64,000 nt of DNA, taken from positions 18,497,383 to 18,561,382 of the forward strand of contig NC_135252.1 in assembly GCF_964204865.1 (NCBI RefSeq), given 5' to 3'. Shown in pieces: positions 44,571 to 56,194 of the stretch; position 1 is the first letter of the stretch; every line of letters begins with the position of its first letter. Both the position numbers and the translations under genes were made by a program. The DNA comes from Styela clava. Its lineage: Eukaryota > Chordata > Ascidiacea > Stolidobranchia > Styelidae. The notes below the pieces were generated by a model. The model saw nothing but the letters and a program-made list of their open reading frames with translations. It did no database searches and was not told the origin of the DNA.

Positions 44571-47270
44571 AATGAACAATTTGTGACCGTCAAAACATAT
44601 GAAGATTAATGTAATAGGCATCGCATTATTTTTAATTCCTTTGTTAAAATTATAAAAAAACCAAGTCGTTTTTGCAAATACTAAAATATTCCCGTATAAA
44701 TGAATTTAGTTTTTGTTAATTTGAAGTGAAATAGGTTTTTGATACACATCTGTTTAGATATTATAATTCAAAGATCTTATTGAATATACCACGATAAAAT
44801 AACTCAACGTATCACCAGTTCAACTGCTAACATTGTAGTATATGAAGATCAGTTAAAATAGTTAATACAGTTTGAATGTAAAAAAAAAAACGATCCAAAC
44901 TACTAAATTTCTCATTTCTATCACAGAAAATTCACAGTTTCACTCATATACTTTCTAAGATTATACTTTGATATCTTTAATCTAACGAGACTCGTTTAGC
45001 ACAGCGTACTTTCGTTTATAGACATGCGAGATAACAGTCACATATTTACAGGACGCGAAATCATATGCCACGTTTCTGTGAGCTTTAATAAACTCGTCCA
45101 GGCATAAAATCAAGAAAGCAATAGTAGAATATCACACAAGGAAGCAATAAAAAAGTTCAAAAAGTCTTAATAGCGTAACACTTCCCAGCTCGATAATGGT
45201 CTACCTAGGCGTAGATATTTTACACACTAAGAATAGAAATATCGCAGTTACTCGCCCTTAACATTGGTTCTCAAGCGTAAAACAGTCAGGTAAAATAAAT
45301 TGTGTGTGCTTTGTTCAATATTTATAAAATATTTTATTTGAAAAAAATTTGAATGTAAAATGTGAACCTATTTACACTTTAAGATTAATCTATCTATCAG
45401 AGATTAAACTAATTTGAACGAAGCATGTTTGTGACTGGGTAATAATATCTAACATATTAAGATAACCCCGTTGTTCATAACTTCTTTGAGCAATACCCAA
45501 AACAGGTGTTCCCAAACTTGACGTCGCGGGGCCTCGAAGTGCTGGAGATGATTTTAATTACATTGCAAATATGATAGCCTATTTCGCGAAGCACGAGCCT
45601 TCCTGCGTTTACAACTTTGCATAAAATGATCAAATCTGTTAAAAAGTAAATGTTGCCGTGGGCTGCGTTATGATCACCTACTTATATAATTCATGTATCG
45701 CATTAAATATATGTGCATACATACAAAACGTTTGCTTGTGATATTTCAACGTTAATATAGGGAAATAAAGCACAATGACATTGTATGAATTGTAAAAAAC
45801 TATCGTTAATATCAAAGGATGACATATGTCTGCTTCATATACTAACAACAGAAAGATGAAATTGTACCATCTTGATATTAATGAATACCAACTTACCTTC
45901 TTCACTTGAGAACTGAAAGAAAAAGTAAAAACCTTTCATTCGAACATTATTTTTCTAATACCCATTCATGAATTTGCCGTTTGAAATTTTCTATAAATAT
46001 TGTTCTAGGACTTTATTTATCATCTATTGAATTTTAAGTAGTAGAGAGCCAATCCAGTCGAAACATACAGACCATAGCTGTCTGAAACGTATAACATTTT
46101 CAATGTCAGAGTTTACTTCTTTATATCTGGGCGTGTGAATCATAATCATAAATCATATAATTTACTAAACAAGACAAAGTTTAGTTAATAAATATTCTGA
46201 TCCCATTTTGATGATTAAAGTTGAGATAAAATTATCATTTCTTCTTCTTGAAAACAAATTAATATTTCGCTTAAACTAGGGTGTATAAAGTCAAAATATA
46301 TTAGGTATGTTGACTTGGATCTTATATCAAAAGTTGCCACAAGTTGCCGACTAAAGTAAGCCGGGAGATGAAATTAATATTTTTTTAATAGCTTGTTTAT
46401 TTTTATTGAAGTTAACCTCCAATACTTTAGCCCTATTCTTCTACTGCCTCTATCATATTTATTGGTAGTATTTATAGAGTAAAGTTAGTTGCAGTTATGT
46501 TGTATTATACAAAATTTAGGAGCAGCTTTTTCACTCTCCTTTACTTTCAAGTCAAGTCAAGTTTATTTCATGATTTGCGAATTCCTAAAATGTAATTTAT
46601 TTTAAAAGTAAGTCCTATTGCAATCAATTATTAGAAACGTACTAGCTGCCTTTGAAAAATTAGATAATGAATGCCGGTAAATTTATTGTTCGCATAGTAA
46701 ATGACTAAGTTGTTGTAACGTTAGCCATGCACTATAAAGTCCAATATATATCCATCATGATATCAATAAGGTATATGTAGAACTTCCAAACATACATAAT
46801 ACAAGTAAAAGTTCATCATGATATAACGCAAATAACGTTATTGAATGAAACACATATCAAAATCCCCTAATAGTAAAAGAACCAGGGTTGTTTAGTTCAG
46901 TAATTTAGTTATATCTCATTACTTATCTGCATATAAATAAAAGAATGATAGTACATGTAGATAAATTTTAAACGTATTTGGAGCATGTATTTACGTTTAC
47001 ACTTAGTGATAAATTCATTGCATTACCATTTTTCAAAGCCAATCAAGATAATTTATAAAAAATGTTTACATCAATACTCTGTCTTCCACATCTTCGTCAG
47101 TCAAGAATGGAAGCGGATAAATAGCATATAAAAAAATTCCAATCATGAATTGATAGCTGTTAGCACATTCCATATGAAATCTCGGAGTATTTAATTTTAA
47201 AGTTTTTATAAAATTTTGTGTTAATGAGTCACATTGAAGCAGCTCTGAAGATCAGCTGTTGTAATTGCAG
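44571..47270. other. Non-coding between H3 and H2
   Basis: 44690-45300 resembles the upstream region of H2 (49700-50130). At about 45504 a GGTGTTCCCAAACTTGACGT segment looks like one end of a hAT element. 45600-45675 is related to 14820-14890. No gene supported. Confidence 0.45.
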
Positions 47271-47274
47271 TCTT

Positions 47275-49621
47275 TTAATTTGGTCTCTCACTCAATCCAA
47301 GTACTTCTCTTATATACATGATCATTTCTCTATTCTTCAGAATGTTTTCTAGATAGTGTGGATGTCTTAGTTCATCCGATGTTCCAGATGCTATGTAGGA
47401 GAAAAGTGTTTACCTCAGTTTTTAATATGTAAATAAATACACATAAAAACCCGAATCAATTCGGCTTCATAAAATTTACTCAAACAAACTATTAAAAATT
47501 ATCATGAGATTTTATAAAAATGAGACGAATTAGTATTTGCAAAACATTCAACTTTTTTGGATATTTTGTAAATTCATGCAAAATTCATTAATTTTGTAGT
47601 TACGAAACATGTAAATAATTGATTCAATTGAATTCATTAAAACAAATTATAATGCCAAAAAAAACCTAATTGAATGCGTGATTACACTATTTTGCCATCA
47701 ATGCCATGTATTATACTACAAAAGTCTTCCTCAACCAGTTACTTACATTTGGCAGCTAAGTCTACGCCAGCCCCCGAAATACAACTAACTGCTGCGATTG
47801 ATCCCCATATTCCAGCAGGAACCTCTTTTATTTCAGAGGGTGTTGCAGGATCTCTTACATAAATTTTCCGACCAGTCTCGCCATCTTTCGGTTGATCTCC
47901 AACTTTCAGATGATGACAAAATTTGCTGAAATTGTCGCTCGTTGAACAAAAATTCATGACCACCTTAACAGAAAACAACATACTTTACGATTTTTTAAAT
48001 GCATTTTATACACATAATTGCCGCCTTTTATTAAAACCTAAGTGTGGAGGAGGTCCATACTGGATTGCAATTCATCCATGCCGATTATAATCCACCAGGC
48101 TGTTAACTGTGGCCCGCATTATGTGAACAGACTTTTCAATTTTTCAATGTAATTTATAGGCTAAACACTAAAGTATATATGTTTTGTGATTTTTGTGTGA
48201 TTGGGTCCTCTCTACATCCAAATGTCTGATCTCATTATTGCGCATGTATAACGTCTTGCGCTCTGGTGGACACCGATATTTAGTTCATTTTAATCCTCGC
48301 AGAACTTCGCGTTTTGTTCGACGAACTTGACGACGAACGCCGAAGACAAATATACAAACGAATTTTCAACCCAAATTTCCAATTAATATCATTCTGATTA
48401 CTATCTTTCGCATCGGCTTTGTTTGTCATCACCGCATTTCTACATTTTCAAATTAATATATTCGTTTTTAAAGTTACTTCTAATACCGTACTTGTATTGA
48501 TGTTTCAAAATACACGAAACGGTCTACTAAAAAGTTGTTGAAATTCACGCGACATTGGCGCACATTATGCTCATTTAATTAAGAAGTGAAACAATATCAT
48601 AGCCACTAGAGATAAATAACAAAAGCATCATAACCCAAATATAACACTCAATTTTGATTTTTTTTTGTCTGTTAGCGGAAGGTGTGCGCAGATTCTCATG
48701 AGTAGTCAAAAATCCTCAAGTGCCCTGTGCAATCCAAGCGTTTAATTCACCGACGTGCAAGTGACGTGCCTTGTCCAGATCAGTTGTTACCAGATATTCT
48801 AATAGTATTCGAATATTTTGCCAAGTTCTACTCAGAAACCAGTAATTATTGACTTGATTGATTCCATGCCAATAAACTTTCAAAATTATGTAAATTCAAA
48901 CGTGAATGAGAACTTGGCTGGTATCTGAGTTCGGTACAAATGTTTGCGGCCCGCAATGAATTTTGCCATTTGAAGTGACCCTCGATACCAAAAAAGGTTG
49001 ACAGATACATATGTTCTAAACAGATTTTATCAGCTAATTTACTTTATGTGAAGGCAAACATATAAAATTGAGAGATAACAAATTCGTTTCCAGGTTTAAC
49101 CATACCTTAGCGTAGTCATCAGAAATGTAACACACTCCTCCAAACGAAATAACAACAATTTTCTTTCTAAGCCTTCCCATAAAGTTGGCTATTCCCATTT
49201 GAGATATATTCAGAACATCGCATAATTCTGTAAGACGGTCAGGAGCGAGAGCCTTCTGAACCGGTTTTGCACCGTTACTGTGGCAAAACACCACGAGTTC
49301 AACACATTCATCGCAGTTGCTACTTGAACGTTGCACGCGACTTCCAATTTCCCATATACATCCCAATAGACAATTTGTTGCATTAGCGCAAGATTCATGG
49401 AAACTCTTTGCTTTATTGAGCACGACAGTTATCTTCGAAGAATCAAGAGGCGAGTGGTTATAAATATAAGTGCTGAGGATGTGTGCTTGATCTTCGGCAC
49501 TTTTAGATGATCCTCCTAATCCGTGAACAAAAACAGCTCGATGCAAAGGATGTAAATTAATTGTGCCATTTTGATGACAATTTGTTGAATTGCCAACTCG
49601 ATTTTGAATATTTTCACCCAT
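47275..49621 (-). CDS. Alpha/beta-hydrolase-like protein H2 (3 exons)
   Basis: Exons on the minus strand: 49621-49106, 47963-47747, 47390-47275; 849 nt, 282 residues, open. Exon 1: VFVHGLGGSSKSAEDQAH, VELVVFCHSNGAKPVQKAL, RKKIVVISFGGVCYI; exon 2: VVMNFCSTSDNFSKF, KIYVRDPATP; exon 3: LRHPHYL...IREVLGLS. Donors AAG|GTATGG and AAAT|GTAAGT are the same as in H1, and exons 2 and 3 have exactly H1's lengths (217 and 116 nt). Likely a cytosolic serine-hydrolase-like protein, with Ser of CHSNG as candidate nucleophile. Intron 1 is 1.1 kb against 0.28 kb in H1 because it holds hAT debris. Catalysis is not proven; the first elbow residue is Cys rather than Gly. Confidence 0.72.
48095..49005. mobile_element. 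hAT relic in H2 intron 1
   Basis: One side has GCTGTTAACTGTGGCCCGCA, the other GCGGCCCGCAATGAATTTTG followed by CCAAAAAAGGTTGACA, the typical GC-rich subterminal parts of hAT elements facing each other. Boundaries are approximate and no target duplication was fixed. Length fits the excess of this intron over H1 intron 1. Confidence 0.5.
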
Positions 49622-50100
49622 GTTCTCAGCTAATTTTTTTATGAGAGCGAATGATTTATAGAGTTTAAAACACGTCCAAAGTTTGATTTAAATGAATTAC
49701 TATTCAGGTATAAAAGTACAAGTCATTCTTCCAAACATTAAAATATTGCAGTTTTGATGGACTATTTTTTTCTGATTCAAACCAAAAAGTGTTTCTTGAT
49801 ACACATTCGTGTAGTAGATGATAAATTTGATTGGATATACTATGAGAAAATTGCTAAACAATTCACCAGTTCAACTGTTAACATTGCTGTATATATATAG
49901 ATAATATACTTGATATGTCTAAAAAAACGATTCGAACTGTCACATCTCTCTCATCTTTCAAAGAAAACTCAAACAGTTTAATTCATATACTTTCTAAGAT
50001 TATACGTCAAAATCTTTATCCAACAAAACCCGTTTAGACACGTTTTAGGGAGCCTCAATAAACTCGTCTTTGCGTAAAATCAAGGGAGGAATAGCCAATA

Positions 50101-50760
50101 TCGCACAGGGAAGCAAATAGCAAATTTCAATGTACGCGTAACTGCGCGTCACAGCAAAGTAGATTATTACTTAGGTTTGCGTATATATCTAAATAATGCC
50201 ATATATGAGGCATCGTCGAATATTGTTTCACGATAGACTCATTATGATATGACCCTACCATCACAATCATCATACCAATATCACACAAGGAAGCAAATAG
50301 CAAATTTCAATGTAGGCGTAATTGCGCGTCACAGCAAAGTAGATTATTACTTAGGTTTTCGTATATATCAAAATAATGCCATATATGAGGCATCGTCGAA
50401 TATTGTTTCACGATAGACTCATTATGATATGACCATACCATCACCATCATCATACCAATATCACACAAGGAAGCAAATAGCAAATTTCAATGTACGCGTA
50501 ATTGCGCGTCACACCAAAGTAGATTATTACATAGGTATTCGTATATACCTAAATAATGCTGTATATGAGGGATCAGAGAATATCGTTTAACGCTAGACTC
50601 ATTATGATCGTCTAGCTAAGCGTAAAATCAAGAAAGCAATAGCAAAATAGCACACAATGAAGCAAAAATAAAGTTCAATAAACGCCAAATTGCGCGTCAT
50701 AGCTTACTAATGATCTAGTAGGCATATATATCCTAATTGATAAGTCTTTTGAACGTTTGC
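50101..50760. repeat. 180-bp tandem repeat upstream of H2
   Basis: Units start at 50101, 50281 and 50461 with TC(G/A)CACA.GGAAGCAAATAG; spacing is exactly 180 bases and units 1 and 2 are nearly identical. A fourth, diverged unit starts at about 50641. The corresponding region upstream of H3 has one unit (about 45130). Confidence 0.85.
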
Positions 50761-51039
50761 TTCAATAAGCTAAGAAAATTCATGCACAATGAAATAACAG
50801 CAAAGTTCATTGAACGAAAAGTTGCGTGGGATAAATCAATAGTGAGTCCATCTATGCATATGACGTCTTGAGTAATAAGATTACGTATGAAATATCACAG
50901 TTTCTCGTTCTTGACATTGGCTCACACGCGTACAACAGCTAAAGAAAGAGCTTTGTTAAATATCTCAAGATTTGTATATAAAAAAAGTTGAGTGTGAAAA
51001 TTCGAAAATATTTACACTTCAAGAATGGTCTACGACTGA

Positions 51040-51410
51040 CATGAGCAAATTACGGCCCGCTGGCCAAATCCTGCTCTATGGATGATTTAATCTGTCCCGC
51101 CCGTTGGTGCATTGAGTTTGTGCTTTTAACCAATAATGCGTGCACTAAATAGTTGTTGTTATTGAAATCAGCATGGTGCAATAGGCTTGTTAGAATATGA
51201 TCGTAGTTCGTGTAAGTTGTATTTTAGGCTGCAACAAACTTTCATGATAAGGAGACGGTAATAAAATATTACGTTTTCTCGCTCACTCGATTTAACACCT
51301 CTCGCTTCGTGTGTGTCACGTGTAATTCTTTCGTTACGCTCACATGGACCGCAAGCATAGGTGGAAAATATTTTTCGGCCCTGGATCAAAAAACCTTGCC
51401 CACCCTGGTC
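51040..51410. mobile_element. hAT remnant
   Basis: ATGAGCAAATTACGGCCCGC at the left and CCTTGCCCACCCTGG at the right are inverted, degenerate hAT ends. The reading frames in between (51168-51425 minus, 51309-51536 plus) cross the ends and are not supported as genes. Confidence 0.5.
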
Positions 51411-51992
51411 TACGAGCACAGTCAAAACTTACTTGAACGAAACCTACCAGTGACTCGGTCATATTATATAAAACATCAAGATAACCACGTGTCTTTAACA
51501 AGATGTGGCTTACAGAGATCAATAGAATTAAATTAATTTTAAAACATAGGAATTCTTATTCATGAATAATTATGTCTATGCTCCTACTTAATTCAACCAC
51601 GATATGCCCAATCCAACTATCGCAAACTTTTAATATTTTGATTGAAATTGTCTAATCTTAAATTGTGGTCATTCCTCTATGTATTAAATTAACGGGTGTA
51701 GATTTGTGAAACAAGAACAATTGAGCAATCTGGACTACTAATGTGGAAATTGTAAAAGTAATTGCATAATTCAATCCATCAATCATTTTATTTCGGTTCT
51801 CTGACATAAACATCACAAAAAGTAAACCGACAAACAAAATGCAGAGATACTTGACAGGCGAGCATTTGGAATGGTGAAGTAAAAAAAAACTCGTACTGCA
51901 TTCGTTCCAACAAGGTGGTGTGTGATACTGTACTCTCGTGAATAATTTTATTTTAATTCCCCAAAACTCAGAAGTTCAAAAACAGGCAAAAC

Positions 51993-52389
51993 ATCGATCT
52001 TAAGATCGGTAAGTATATTGATAGGTATTTGTCTGTATGTATGTCTGTCTGTATGTATGTCTGTCTGTGTGTCTGTTAGATGCACGCGATATCTCACGAA
52101 AGCGAGATTGAATCTGCTCCAGATTTTGCATGTGCATTCATCTTATCTCGGACCAGAAGCCTATTGATTTTGGGCGAATTATGTCGTATAATTAGCGAGT
52201 TATCAATCAATTATTGATATAGTGATCTAGATTTTTGTAAAGCGAGAGAATTTTGAAACCCGCCGAGTGTGTGTGTGCGATGCGCAGTACGCAAGTTACA
52301 AGAGCGGATGAATCGAAACTGCAGTTTCTGTTTTGGGGGAACCCTAAACAATCGATCGATAAGTCTTCGGTTTCCAACCGATATTCTCG
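51993..52389 (+). mobile_element. Second copy of the 407-bp element, opposite orientation
   Basis: Reverse complement of 24910-25316, very similar, including the ATCGATCTTAAGATCGGTAAG hairpin, the GTCTGTATGTATGTCTGT tract (about 52030-52078) and the TTTCCAACCGATATTCTCG end. Both copies are flanked by AAAA (TTTT here) on the CGAGAATAT side. Confidence 0.75.
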
Positions 52390-55300
52390 TTTTGATCTTA
52401 CTGTTATAGTTAAAGTCTTATGTTATGCTGTATTAAATCTGTGTGCATCACTCACTGAGTCTTTTCTAAACTTGCGAACATAGAACAGAACACAGGATCT
52501 AGAATCACTAAACTTCTGGCAGTTCCACTTGTTTTATGTTAAGTCGGTATTAATATTACATAAATTTGGCTGTACAGCAATGGTGAAATGAATTATGTAT
52601 CAGTGTTTTTTAAAGCACAAAGATAATGGTAAAACTATCTAGGATATTTATCAATGAATTAGAGAATAGGCTGAGTTGACGGGATAACACTCGGCAAATT
52701 TTCTAATTTACCATAAAAACAAACGAACAATCGGGAGCCATCTGTTAAAATAATTCGTGGCCCGAGGTTGCCGTGAAATGATATTAAAACAATACATACA
52801 TAGTAAGATGAAAGAAAACAGCAAAAATATTTCAATAAAATTTTTTATCCTCTTGCAGGGTGAAAATATTTTGTTTTGTAAAAATGACTTTAATTGATCG
52901 CATAACTTACCAACCTGTGTCTGCAAAAAATGTTAACTCGGAGAATATTTTGAGCTAAAAACATCTTGGAAAATTATACAAAAAATGATAAGAAGCAATA
53001 CAGGGACCACTTTGGTAAGGAAGTTCTGTAATATTGAACTTAGTTATAAAATTTTTTAAATCATGATGAATTTCTAATAACACCTAAAAATAGGAAAATA
53101 ACCATTCAAAGATTTTTTATGTGTATTTCCCTTGCCACAAAAAATTAAAATTTTTTATTTATTCCATTTTCCACTATTAAATACCCTGAGAATACACAAC
53201 AAACAAATTGTAAGTAGTTATATATCATAACATTCAATAATCGACAATGATAGTAAGTTTGCAGACCCTATTTTCACGCATTGAACAAACAATATTTTGC
53301 TTTTCGTAATTTATACATTTAACATATGTTAAGAACTGCATTTCCATTTATTAAAACTTTTTTCTGATTTCAAAAAATGTCCCCTTTTGTTTAGATAAGT
53401 ACAATCTTGTTAATTTTATATATATATAGAGGGAGAGAGTTCTGTTTTTTTTTTTCGATAACCTACCACTAAAATCCTAGGTTCATACATTTATAATGAA
53501 TTATGCCAATAAATCAAATCAAGTATGCTCATTATAATAGATTATGAGGGCTATACAGACTGCTTTGGGGTTGATTATACAGATAAGAGATAAGCAGATA
53601 ATTAACTCCTCACTGATGTTTTACGATAAGAACCGTAGACTAACTTTATTATATTTTTTATCATTCCAGTATTGAATTCATTTACGTACAGTCATAGTTT
53701 GGTTTATCCTTTTTTTTTCCATTTTAGATGTAATATGCCGGTCATCAAATAAAATGAATATGGGTATTCAAAATTACCTTTGGTTTCATTGGCACTACAG
53801 TCGAATGTCTCGACTATAAAAAAAAACATGCTGTTAAATGCTATGATCAAAAAAGATCAACATCCACGGAAAAAGCCGTGGCATAATTGAGCCGGAAAAT
53901 GGTGCAGCAAATTTTTTACCCGGTGCCATGTGACATTGCAAAAATGACAAGAGGTTGCTGAAGAATTTTGCATGACAAACTTGTTACGAATACCAATGTC
54001 GAAGACTCCTGTAAATAGTTGAGTATGTGGCTATGAAAATATGGTGTAAAACAAACCAAGTTTTTTGTGCTCGCGATGGATATAGTTCGGAACCTATCAG
54101 AGAAAATAACTGACTCGGAATGCTAAAGTCACACACCAAAGGTCTTGTCTGAGTAAATGATTTTAACATGCATATAGCTTTCAAAAACGGGTCTTTTTTT
54201 GAAGAGTGCATCATGCATTATAACCCAATATTGCGCAAATTATTGAACCTGTCATAGGTATATACTATACGAGCCTGCATATGTACATGGTGCCGCGAAT
54301 AATGGGATTATCGTTATAAATACTCTCATTTTAGTTCTAAGTTCTATTAATTATATCTGTCTTGTTCATTAAAACTAAATTTTATCAAATTACTTTGGGT
54401 TAACTATAATAAAATTTATGTAATATTAATTAAGCGGTATTTACTTATACGAAGTAAGAGAGATTAAATAACTCTATATTCCAAATAAATTCAATTCAAA
54501 ATCATCTTAACAGTTCATTTAATCGAAATGAATGAAACACTCAGTTTCTTCTTCGAAAAACACCATGTCACCAACATGTCTGTAATAAGTATATGTATTG
54601 AAAGATGGAATTTATCTATTCGGCCACTAATACTCTTTGGAATATTTTTTACCATTTATGATGTGCGTGAAATTGGCAATATCTTTATTTTTGCGATAAT
54701 GCGTCATAAACTAGGTTGTTGACATAATTGATTTATGGCGAATTTTACCATCACTATTTCCATGTACAGTATCTAAATATCTTGTATAGTAACTGTATTC
54801 TCTTCATAGATTCGCGTGTTCCTCACTGCATCATTATATAACATTCAAAGTGCATTTTTATGTAAGAAAAACTATTATATACACCAACAAGTTTATTATC
54901 ATGATATTATTTTTCAAATTCACGATATGAACAATACAAAAACAATTTGCAAGTAAATTAGCGTAAGCGTAAGTAAATAAGAATTACATGATACCAAAAG
55001 TAAAACAATATGATTGTTGAATGGCTCGTATATAAAATACAATCTCATATAAATCACGACAAAAAGCACGAGACGAGAATGAGGTGAAGCATTATAATTA
55101 TTACGGGTATTTATTGGTACCAACAGTTGGGTCTTGATAGGTCTAACAATTCTATTTTGGCTACAAGTTGCATAGCCTCGGCAATGCGCCAGTGATCAGT
55201 GTGTGAAATGTGGGACTGAAAGTTGCATAGAGTTCTTGACTTTATTTATATGTGTTTGCCTAATAAAACACACTAGAAAGGATAGGACACTTTAGAAATG

Positions 55301-56060
55301 GAACGGTTGCCTAAAATAAAGTGATTGTAATATAGGAATAGTTGTATTATTTTACAGTAAATAGGATGTATTTTGCTGTGTATTATTAGAAAATATATTA
55401 AAGCCTTTTTCGTATTTCGAATTAATTGTTTCTACGGAAATAATAATTTAAACGTTTAAACCAGAAACAAGAACACGGGAGTATTGAGTATTTGATAATA
55501 CTAATCATTAAAAACAAAATATGGACAAATATATACCTGTAAAATAACGTTTTCGCCAATTTGTTTTTTAATATTTTTGTTTCATATATATCAGATATAC
55601 GTATATCGCTTCTCAATGATTGAAAATACAAATGAGAATAAAATTTCACAGTGAATGCTCTTCATGTTGTTATAGTTGAATAATTAGCAAACACTTGTAA
55701 TAATAACGCAAAGTTCAAAAGGCATAGCGGTATTTTCATTGTAAAGGTTTTACGATTGCATGATTAAATACAATATCAGTATCACAATTTTATTCACAAA
55801 GATGTATGAGAGACCAATGGGGCGATGATGGCATAACATTATGAATTTTGCAAAATTGGTTCTCTTGGCTTCTGAGTTGTAGGTGGTCATAATATTTCCA
55901 AGTGTCAACCTAGAAGAAAGGGAAAAAAACATTAATACATGATTAGATTGTTTGTTTATAAACAGGCCGGTAGATGTCGCTAGTAGGTAAAAACTTCTGA
56001 CAGTTGAATATATTCAGAACTACATAGTTTTAAAAAACAAAATACAAGATTGTTGAAAAT
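52390..56060. other. Non-coding
   Basis: A/T-rich with T- and A-runs. Open frames here are short and show no protein-like composition or splice context. Nothing recognised. Confidence 0.45.
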
Positions 56061-56194
56061 ATGTCGCGCTTCAAATTCAGAAAGTTAGATGGACGAAATG
56101 CTCCGGACGTTAATCCTCATCGTCCACCCTACTTTTCCGAATATAAAGAACCAAACACATTCATTTGTTTTATTTCATCTCAAGACCCCGACCT
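56061..56194 (+). CDS. Candidate first coding exon, unknown gene
   Basis: ATG in a good context (AAAATATGTCGC) followed by 44 codons and a strong donor CCT|GTGAGT. The product begins MSRFKFRKLDGRNAPDVN and continues with PHRPPYFSEYKEPNTFICF, a balanced, proline- and charge-rich composition unlike the surrounding A/T-rich chance frames. Following exons were not found within the window, so the gene either has long introns or is a relic. No domain recognised. Confidence 0.4.

Noticed and set aside
54528-54722. 64-codon plus-strand frame
   Set aside because: A/T-rich hydrophobic chance frame with no splice context or homology.
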